From UBA1672 sp046542355 (lineage in GTDB: Bacteria > Pseudomonadota > Alphaproteobacteria > Micavibrionales > Micavibrionaceae), in the NCBI GenBank assembly GCA_046542355.1, contig JBKHBN010000028.1, positions 1 to 23,231 of the forward strand: a stretch of DNA of 23,231 nt. Direction: 5' to 3'. The position numbers and the translations under genes are program-made. The notes beneath the pieces are model-generated. The model made no database searches and was not told the origin of the DNA. It worked only from the letters and a program-made list of their open reading frames with translations. Shown in pieces: positions 8,823-14,903 of the stretch. How positions within the stretch are numbered: the first letter of the stretch is position 1; every line of letters begins with the position of its first letter.

Positions 8823-8949
8823 TGGTGCAATCTTGGTGCAATTCCAGACAAAAATGCACCACAGTTTCATTTTTACATCCCATATCGACATTCTCGAAAA
8901 CGCTTAAAATACGATGGTTTTGAGAGTGCTTTGCACCATAAATGCACCA
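8823..8949. promoter_or_regulatory. Left arm: five TGGTGCA/TGCACCA heptamers, putative integrase arm sites
   Basis: TGGTGCA occurs at 8823-8829 and 8834-8840, and its complement TGCACCA at 8855-8861, 8932-8938 and 8943-8949. The first pair forms the 20-base block tggtgcaatcttggtgcaat, which recurs exactly at 18914-18933 near the other end. Repeated short sites on both sides of a core next to an integrase gene match the arm-binding layout of lambda-type recombinases. The three inverted copies also lie upstream of int and could autoregulate it. Binding is inferred. Confidence 0.7.
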
Positions 8950-9080
8950 TTAAACATTATGCACTTTTTATCATTTTGATTTATTTTAACTTTTAAGATT
9001 AATGCGCCGGTTTTGATAACCTCTATTGCCTTTTGAGGCTGTTTTTTGTAGCGTTTCACTGTCTACGAAGGAGTTTCAAA

Positions 9081-10169
9081 ATGGCTTATATTCAGGAGCG
9101 TATATCTTCCAAAGGTGAAAAAACATTCAGGGTTCAGGTTCGCCGTAAAGGCTATCCCACCCAGACCGCAACCTTCCCAAACAAGACCAAGGCCATGAAT
9201 TGGGCCAAGGGCGTCGAAGCGGCCATGCATGAGAAGCGGTATTTCAAAAGCACCGAGGCCCAGAAACATACGCTCGCGGATATGATTGATCGTTATCTGA
9301 AGCGGATCAAGCAGGATAACCGCAAACGGCATGACGATATAAAATCCATGCTGGACTGGTGGAGGGTGGAACTCGGTCACTGCATCCTCGCCGATCTTAC
9401 AAAATCCATGATTACTGAAAAGATTGAGGTGCTGTCGGCCCGCAAATTCAAATATAAGAACGGGACAGAAAAGCCAATTAGCCCTGCGCGTGTTAACCGA
9501 TATATCGCGGCTTTAAGCCATGCTTGCACGATAGCCGTAAACGAATGGGACTGGCTGGAGCATCATCCGCTTGAGAAAATCAGCCGCAAGAAAGAGCCGA
9601 GAGGCCGCGTTCGCTTTCTGGATGATGAGGAAAGAGGCCGCCTTTTGGATGCCTGCAAACAGTCAAATAGCCGCTTTCTCTACACTGTCGTTATCCTTGC
9701 CCTTAGCACTGGAGCGCGTCAGGGCGAAATTTTGAAACTGCGGTGGAAGGATGTGGACATGGATCGCGGCGTTATTACCCTGCATGATACGAAAAACAAG
9801 GAACGGCGCACCTTGCCCATGAGAGGGCTTGCCATGCAGGTCATGCAAGAACATCAAAAGGTGCGGCGGATCGACACCGATCTTGTCTTCCCTGCCAATG
9901 ACGGCAAAAAGCCGGTCGATATACGGGAAAGCTGGCTCAATGCGCTGGAGAAAGCCAAGATTGAAGACTTCCGTTTTCATGATCTCCGCCACACCGCCGC
10001 CTCATATCTGGCAATGAACGGAGCAAGTTTGGCAGAGATTGCGGAAGTGCTGGGGCATAAAACGCTGGCAATGGTGAAACGCTATGCCCACCTGTCCGAA
10101 AGCCATACCCATTCCGTTGTCGCTGATATGAACAACAAGATTTTCGGCGAAAACCAGAGTCGTCAATAG
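9081..10169 (+). CDS. int: Tyrosine recombinase / phage-type integrase
   Basis: A 362-residue site-specific recombinase expected to integrate and excise the element at the tRNA-Ser anticodon arm. Domains: N-terminal arm-binding region (about 1-55), SAM-like core-binding domain (about 62-165), catalytic domain (about 178-345). Catalytic residues are visible: R213 (STGARQGEI), H300 and R303 (FHDLRHTAA), H326 (LGHKT) and Tyr335 (MVKRYAHL). The ATG at 9081 is chosen because AAGGAG lies seven bases upstream; 16 further in-frame codons upstream have no ribosome site. It is adjacent to the left end of the element and the arm-type repeats. Intact and likely functional. Confidence 0.96.
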   Translation: MAYIQERISSKGEKTFRVQVRRKGYPTQTATFPNKTKAMNWAKGVEAAMHEKRYFKSTEAQKHTLADMIDRYLKRIKQDNRKRHDDIKSMLDWWRVELGHCILADLTKSMITEKIEVLSARKFKYKNGTEKPISPARVNRYIAALSHACTIAVNEWDWLEHHPLEKISRKKEPRGRVRFLDDEERGRLLDACKQSNSRFLYTVVILALSTGARQGEILKLRWKDVDMDRGVITLHDTKNKERRTLPMRGLAMQVMQEHQKVRRIDTDLVFPANDGKKPVDIRESWLNALEKAKIEDFRFHDLRHTAASYLAMNGASLAEIAEVLGHKTLAMVKRYAHLSESHTHSVVADMNNKIFGENQSRQ

Positions 10170-10178
10170 TTATCCACA
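10170..10178 (+). promoter_or_regulatory. Perfect DnaA box TTATCCACA after int
   Basis: TTATCCACA, the consensus high-affinity DnaA box, begins one base after the int stop codon. The remaining stretch to 10452 is AT-rich and non-coding, with no other confident motif. An AT-rich region with a DnaA box upstream of a replication-protein gene could be part of an origin used by the excised element. A single box may also be chance. Confidence 0.45.
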
Positions 10179-10452
10179 TTTTTCTATGGCGGTGATTTTA
10201 CGCCCTTCCCTCTACATCGTCGTCGGATTTGGTAGAGCATTGATTTAAATCCATAAATTTTCATGGGCATTATATTTAATGTGAGGGATAAGATTCACTT
10301 TATCAATATGCTTAGAATAACACTTAATGTGGCACTTGTTTCCTATTTAAAATCATGGAGTTATTTGAGATTGCTAAGGTTGATCATCTTTCTTTTAATG
10401 GGCTTGCAAACACGGTAACACAGCAACCCTGACAAAAAGAAAGGAAGTCAAT

Positions 10453-10674
10453 ATGGATATTTCAGAAAATAATGAGCGTACCCTTTTAACCGTTCGCCAG
10501 TTCAGCCAAAAACACCCCGCATTTCCGGAAGGTGGCCTGCGTCACAAAATTTTTTACGCCGACGACAAAAATGGATTTGCCCGATGCATCCGCCGGATGG
10601 GCCGCAAAGTGCTCATCGACGAGACTGCATTTTTCCAGTGGCTCGACGAGCAAAGCGGTCAAGCCGCCAGTTAA
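10453..10674 (+). CDS. Small excisionase-like DNA-binding protein
   Basis: A 73-residue protein beginning MDISENNERTLLTVRQFSQ with a winged-helix or MerR-like layout: an N-terminal helix-turn (TVRQFSQKHPAFPEGGLRHKIF) followed by a basic segment (FARCIRRMGRKVLIDETAFFQWLDEQ). This pattern recurs in small proteins next to integrases in proteobacterial islands. It is probably the recombination directionality factor or an AlpA-like regulator, but the exact function is inferred from size and position. AAGGAAG lies about seven bases before the ATG. Two hairpins follow immediately. Confidence 0.8.
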   Translation: MDISENNERTLLTVRQFSQKHPAFPEGGLRHKIFYADDKNGFARCIRRMGRKVLIDETAFFQWLDEQSGQAAS

Positions 10675-10678
10675 GGGC

Positions 10679-10731
10679 GGAGATTATGATCTCCAAAAAG
10701 CAGAAAGCCGCTGTTGGGCGCAGCGGCTCTT
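10679..10731 (+). terminator. Two consecutive hairpins, possible terminator
   Basis: A hairpin GGAGAT-tatg-ATCTCC (10679-10694) is followed by AGCCGCTG-ttgggcg-CAGCGGCT (10706-10728), with further pairing of aga/tct at its base. They begin five bases after the stop of the small DNA-binding protein. The second is strong, but the tail (cttctgatattt) is poor in T, so intrinsic termination is plausible rather than certain. Confidence 0.45.
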
Positions 10732-10833
10732 CTGATATTTACTAAAACAGAGCTGATATTCGGAATAATAGTCGTTCCTGCCACACGGCGCAAATCTTTC
10801 CTGTATCAGCGAGCCTGATCGCAGGAGTTTATG

Positions 10834-11577
10834 ATGTCTATTGGATGGTATGCTATGCATAGAGGGTGGATGGATGACCCCTTTTTCGGCAAAAAATGTG
10901 CAGAATATTCAGAACGCGAAGCCTGGATTTGGCTTGTCGAAAACGCTTTATTTAAGGATCACATTGTTAATATTAAGGGACATCCAGTAGCCTTGCAGCG
11001 AGGGCAAATGTCATATGCCCTTCGATATCTTGCAACAGCATGGCATTGGACACACGCGAGAGTACAACGGTTCTTATTGCGACTGCAAGAATGGAATAAA
11101 ATTGAAGTAAATTCCGATACAGGCCAAAACATCATAACCATTTGCAATTACGATGAAATACAGTTCCCCCTTCGTCAAAACGATACGGAAGAAGAACAAG
11201 CAAAGAAACAAGAGCAATACAATGAGGCTACAAATAATAACAAGGGTAAAAATGGTAATAATAAAAATAAATCAACATTCTCTAGCGAAAACGCCGAAGC
11301 TTGGGAAGCGCTCAAATTATATAACCATATGGCAGAACAAAATGGGCTTTCAAAGGCAAAAAAGCTTACTCCTGGAAGAGCAGAAAATATTAACGCCCGT
11401 CTAAACGATTTGGGTGGCCTTGATGGCTGGAAACAATTTTTGTTACAGGTTGAAAGTACGCCGTTTCTATGCGGAGATGGCCCAAATTTTTGGTGTGCAA
11501 ACTTAGATTTTATCATTCGGGAGGAAAAATTCTGGCCAATTATTGAAGGGAAATATAATAAATTTGCTGAAATTTAG
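10834..11577 (+). CDS. Phage-type replication initiation protein (winged-helix plus DnaD-like C-terminus)
   Basis: A 247-residue protein. The N-terminal half (about 1-115) contains GWYAMHRGWMDDPFF, YSEREAWIWLVENA, a ...RGQMSYALRYLATAWHWTHARVQRFLLRLQEW winged-helix segment, typical of phage replisome organisers. A low-complexity N/K/E-rich linker (about 128-155) leads to a C-terminal domain with LTPGRAENINARL and WCANLDFIIREEKFWPIIEGKY, as seen in DnaD-like or phage replication proteins. It is thought to load host helicase at an origin; this role is inferred. Two ATGs occur at 10831 and 10834; the second leaves better spacing from GGAG. A repeat array follows directly. Confidence 0.75.
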   Translation: MSIGWYAMHRGWMDDPFFGKKCAEYSEREAWIWLVENALFKDHIVNIKGHPVALQRGQMSYALRYLATAWHWTHARVQRFLLRLQEWNKIEVNSDTGQNIITICNYDEIQFPLRQNDTEEEQAKKQEQYNEATNNNKGKNGNNKNKSTFSSENAEAWEALKLYNHMAEQNGLSKAKKLTPGRAENINARLNDLGGLDGWKQFLLQVESTPFLCGDGPNFWCANLDFIIREEKFWPIIEGKYNKFAEI

Positions 11578-11620
11578 CTTGAGAAACACCTGATGTGTCT
11601 ATTAAGTGCATCATTATTCG

Positions 11621-11816
11621 CATGAGCTGTCCTATAAGGAGCCAGATTAAACGTCATTTTATATGACATGAAACGTCCTATAGAGAGATTGTGCGCTATC
11701 GTATGAGCGGAACTATAAAAAAGGGCGTAAATGCAACTTTATCTGACATGAGCGTCCCCATGGGAGCGATTGGCAATTTTTTGCATGAGCGGTTCTATAA
11801 AAAGGCTCATTTTTCG
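11621..11816. repeat. Imperfect 81-bp repeats with five atgagcggtcctataa-like boxes
   Basis: Five related boxes of the form catgagcggtcctataaaag begin at 11621, 11667, 11702, 11748 and 11784. The spacings 46, 35, 46 and 36 show an 81-82 bp higher-order unit repeated about two and a half times (11621-11701, 11702-11783, 11784 on). The 46-base interval also conserves ...acttta..tgacatga. The array separates the replication gene (plus) from a minus-strand gene whose stop codon lies in the last copy. Iteron-like binding sites for the neighbouring replication protein, or an origin, are a reasonable but unproven reading. Confidence 0.7.
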
Positions 11817-12121
11817 CGTTCGACGATCCGGCAGAAAACACCAGTCTGATCATCCACCCCTTTGAAAATCACCTTTGTGCCGTCCGCCCGATCCCCATGG
11901 AACATGCCATCCGAAAAGGGCTGAAAATTCTGAATATCCTTCTCCTCGAATATCATCTGCCCACCCTGCCAACACGTTACGCTCGACACCCGCCCTGTCT
12001 GATCCGTGGTAGGATGATAGCCCGCAGGCTTTTCATCGGCCACGTTGCCGCCCGTCTGGGCAAACACGGGCAATGATATGAGGCTAATCGCGGCTGCGGT
12101 GATTAATATGCTGGTTTTCAT
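11807..12121 (-). CDS. Small secreted protein of unknown function
   Basis: A 104-residue exported protein. A signal peptide (MKTSILITAAAISLISLPVFAQ) with an A-Q-T cleavage region is clear. The mature part has two cysteines (VTCWQGG and VFCRIVE) that could form a disulfide, with short beta-like segments. I do not recognise the family. The start at 12121 is supported by AGGGAG seven bases upstream; a longer in-frame reading to 12157 has no ribosome site. It lies alone between the repeat array and a hairpin in its own 5' leader. Element cargo. Confidence 0.7.
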   Translation of the reverse strand: MKTSILITAAAISLISLPVFAQTGGNVADEKPAGYHPTTDQTGRVSSVTCWQGGQMIFEEKDIQNFQPFSDGMFHGDRADGTKVIFKGVDDQTGVFCRIVEREK

Positions 12122-12148
12122 GGAAAAACTCCCTGTTAGTACGGAAAT

Positions 12149-12174
12149 GGCCACCAAGATTTCTCTTGGTAGCC
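12149..12174 (-). promoter_or_regulatory. Hairpin in the 5' leader of the small secreted gene
   Basis: GGC-c-ACCAAGA-tttc-TCTTGGT-a-GCC forms a ten-pair stem with one mismatch and a tetraloop, 28 bases upstream of the ATG at 12121. There is no T-run on either side, so it looks like a leader structure or operator rather than an intrinsic terminator. Confidence 0.45.
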
Positions 12175-12205
12175 AGGGAGTAGTTACCGTCCGAAGGCGG
12201 CGCAG

Positions 12206-12334
12206 CTATTTACGCTGACGCGCTATTGTATTTACTGCCTCCCCGACCATAATCGAGAGAAGCAGCATCAAAAATAACGACCAGATGCTGTAATGGCCGT
12301 TCGGAGGGGTAACTAGCCCCAAGTCTGCCCACAA
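12206..12334 (-). CDS. Possible 42-residue membrane peptide
   Basis: A short open frame read from a TTG at 12334 (CAGG eight bases upstream) encodes a soluble start (ADLGLVTPPNGHYS), one predicted membrane segment (IWSLFLMLLLSIMVGEAV) and a basic tail (NTIARQRK). The amino-acid pattern is convincing for a single-pass peptide, but no ATG start exists except 21 codons from the end. It could instead be chance or a gene fragment. An inverted repeat brackets it at 12181-12195 and 12300-12315. Confidence 0.3.
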   Translation of the reverse strand: MWADLGLVTPPNGHYSIWSLFLMLLLSIMVGEAVNTIARQRK

Positions 12335-12403
12335 CGGACAAACCTGATTAAGATTTAGCTGGAATATTGGAAAAACGCAATGGTAGCGGAGCTTGTTGTC
12401 GCT

Positions 12404-14884
12404 TTATTTCGCTTTGACTTTGGATGTAAAGCTGCTCACAAACGCATCCGCATTCAAATTACATTGAGCCAGACGCTTGCCGACCTCCTGCGCGCTTGTA
12501 GCAACATCGGGGTTCTCTATCATTTGAGCGAACTTTTTAATAGCTTGCCTCAATTTTTCTATTTTTTCTTCATTCATAACCCGCATCCCCTCCACAAGAC
12601 TGGCGGATTGATGAAGAACCGTCTGCGGATGTATGATAACTGGTACGTAAACGGCTGCTGGATATTTACTCTTAAACCATTCAACCGATTGCCCTAGCTG
12701 ACCGGCGTCAGACTTTGAAATACCACTCTGTGAAGTAACGCCGTTTTTACACTCAATAATGAGAAAACTGCCGCTTGGCAGAGCCCACAAATTATCCGGC
12801 CCTTCATTAAATTCTTTTTCTGGACGGTGCCCGTTAATGCCGATAAACATCGCCAGATCATTGATGGTGGCCTCAAATTTGTCAGATGAAACCGAAACAA
12901 ATTGAAGATCGGAACATAGGCCATTTGCAAACAGTTTCATGTTTGTTGGATCAACAAAACGAGCCTGATGGTTTTTAACAAGAGCAACTGCCTGCTGACC
13001 TCCGGCGGTATCCAGTTTTTTATAGCTGGTGCCGGTTAGTGGTTTTAAGACGTTTCTTTCCAAAGAATGGGCTTTAACAAGGGCTTTTTGCGCCCCATCT
13101 TCGTCGATATGATGCTGGAAAGACGCCTTGTGAACTAATAACCATGCTTTTTCTTCGTCTTCTTGAACTTCATCAATGGCGGAGGACAGAACGGATAAAG
13201 CGTTTTCATATTGATTAGCCCTTGCGGCATCCAAAGCCTTGCGAATGGCGAGTTTTGCGGGATCAAGGCGCAGTTTTTTGTCAGTCCCAATGCTTACCAA
13301 CGCCTTTTTACTGATTTTAATCCAGCCAGGATCACGATTAAGGCATTGCATAATCACATCTTTTAAATCTGAAACGGATGGTTTTTTCAGCTTTTTAGCA
13401 ATTCTGCGAGATAAATCCAGCTGCGCTTTTGTCGCGGGCGTAAGAAATTGCTCGCTTTCAACGGAACGTACTCTCCCTGTAAGCTTGGAGCCGATCAAGA
13501 GGACAGCGCAGTAATCATCGTTTGAACGCACACCGCGCCCCATCCCTTGCTCTATTCTTTCCATTTGACGCCTTAACCCTTGCGAAGAGTTGCTCAAAAC
13601 AGTCTCATCGAGCGTTTGGGAGTAGGACGAAACCTCCGGCAAATCCACGATTGCTAATACGCGGCATGCGGTGCCTGGCAGATCAATACCATCATATCGG
13701 TTGATCAGCACTGTTAGCCCGACATGGCCCTCTCGAAGTTTTTCCACTCCAGGAACAACATCTTCCCCTATCAGAATTTGATTAGCATCATTCTTCCAAG
13801 TTTCTGCGGCAGTCACGGATGGGACGATGACAACAACATTATGCTCCCCAGCCAAATCTTTTAATAACCCCCGAATATCATTGACGACCAAGTCTGAATT
13901 TAGCTCCTGCGGCATCAGGATCATGCGCTCTCCCATTGATTGCGAGGATGACGGGACAATGGGATCATTAAGTTTTTTAGGGTCTGCGCCAAAATGAGTG
14001 ACCATTACGCTGTCATCGGACAATGTGGCTGTCATATATATTCTGCGCTTCGCCTGCCTAAAAGAAGAGATCAGATCAGTTGCTGGGAATGGGGGTTCAA
14101 TTTCAAGTTTCTGGCCGCTAATAATACAGCGGCAGTGAGGTAAAATTTCTTTCAGTAAAGGATACGTGAAACATAATTCGTCACACTGCCTGTGGTCATG
14201 CAAAGTTTTCAGTATATCAATATGATGTTGTTTCCACGACCAAAATGGGACTTCCATGATGGCACGTGGGTCACCAGCCTGCACATCAAGAAATTTTGCA
14301 TGGTTATACCCTTTTAAATCCTGCTCTAGCGTAGAAAAAATAGTCTGAAACGCGCTGTGCTGGCTGGGTAGGACTATGCGAAACTGTTCAGCCACTGTTG
14401 AAACACAGGCATGGGCATCGTCAATAATGATGCTCCCTATTTTGATTTTTTGCCCCGAACCATCAACACCAAAAACAGACCTGCCGTTAAAAAGCTTGTA
14501 AACATTGATTACACATATTTTTTCACCCGCCTCATACGCTGCATCTCGCGGATCATCGGTAACATCTAGGCCAAGAGCTGCCGCTTCACTGATAACCTGC
14601 TGCGCCAACTGCTTATCTGGAGCTACGTATAAAGCAGGCCCTACGCCTTCGTTTAATGAGCTTTGCAACAACAAAAGCCCCACCAGCGTTTTGCCGCTGC
14701 CCACGTTTAACTTAACTACGTTGTCTTTACTATCTCGTGTATCAAACCAAAGGTTCATAACTTCAGTTTGAATATCCCGTGGAAAGGAAAAGTTCGGGCT
14801 TTTGTTGAGCGTAAAAAATATATCACGAGGATGGAGCACTGCCTCATCGTCATCATCCATCATATCTGAAAAGTCTATGGTCAT
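12404..14884 (-). CDS. SF2 DEAD/DEAH-type helicase with C-terminal PD-(D/E)xK nuclease domain
   Basis: An 826-residue protein. Helicase motifs: FPRDIQTEVMNLW (Q-like), Walker A NVGSGKT (60-66), Walker B DDAH (155-158), motif III TAT (285-287) and motif VI QGMGRGVR (446-453). A helical region with a possible TPR-like segment (about 540-620) follows. The C-terminal part carries GPDNLW (695-700) and LIIECKN with E711 and K713, the D...ExK pattern of restriction-endonuclease-fold nucleases. Start at 14884 is supported by AAGGA six bases upstream; an upstream ATG overlaps the preceding gene. It lies 19 bases after the truncated hsdR stop, so the two were probably co-transcribed. Similar helicases are common in defence islands; the exact system is not assigned. 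Confidence 0.85.
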   Translation of the reverse strand: MTIDFSDMMDDDDEAVLHPRDIFFTLNKSPNFSFPRDIQTEVMNLWFDTRDSKDNVVKLNVGSGKTLVGLLLLQSSLNEGVGPALYVAPDKQLAQQVISEAAALGLDVTDDPRDAAYEAGEKICVINVYKLFNGRSVFGVDGSGQKIKIGSIIIDDAHACVSTVAEQFRIVLPSQHSAFQTIFSTLEQDLKGYNHAKFLDVQAGDPRAIMEVPFWSWKQHHIDILKTLHDHRQCDELCFTYPLLKEILPHCRCIISGQKLEIEPPFPATDLISSFRQAKRRIYMTATLSDDSVMVTHFGADPKKLNDPIVPSSSQSMGERMILMPQELNSDLVVNDIRGLLKDLAGEHNVVVIVPSVTAAETWKNDANQILIGEDVVPGVEKLREGHVGLTVLINRYDGIDLPGTACRVLAIVDLPEVSSYSQTLDETVLSNSSQGLRRQMERIEQGMGRGVRSNDDYCAVLLIGSKLTGRVRSVESEQFLTPATKAQLDLSRRIAKKLKKPSVSDLKDVIMQCLNRDPGWIKISKKALVSIGTDKKLRLDPAKLAIRKALDAARANQYENALSVLSSAIDEVQEDEEKAWLLVHKASFQHHIDEDGAQKALVKAHSLERNVLKPLTGTSYKKLDTAGGQQAVALVKNHQARFVDPTNMKLFANGLCSDLQFVSVSSDKFEATINDLAMFIGINGHRPEKEFNEGPDNLWALPSGSFLIIECKNGVTSQSGISKSDAGQLGQSVEWFKSKYPAAVYVPVIIHPQTVLHQSASLVEGMRVMNEEKIEKLRQAIKKFAQMIENPDVATSAQEVGKRLAQCNLNADAFVSSFTSKVKAK

Positions 14885-14903
14885 ATTTATTCCTTTCAAT
14901 CTC

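Noticed and set aside
8397..8891. Minus-strand open frames of 164 and 84 residues across the tRNA-Ser region
   Set aside because: They read the antisense of the serine tRNA genes (giving the well-known spurious GIRTLEG...FKTSAFNHSATLP pattern) and overlap the mltB start.
9028..9047. Intrinsic terminator GCCT-tttg-AGGC followed by T-run
   Set aside because: The stem is only four pairs and it lies just upstream of the int ribosome site, where termination would block int.
11621..11816. CRISPR array
   Set aside because: The boxes are degenerate, spacing alternates 46/35 and the interval sequences themselves are repeated, unlike unique spacers.
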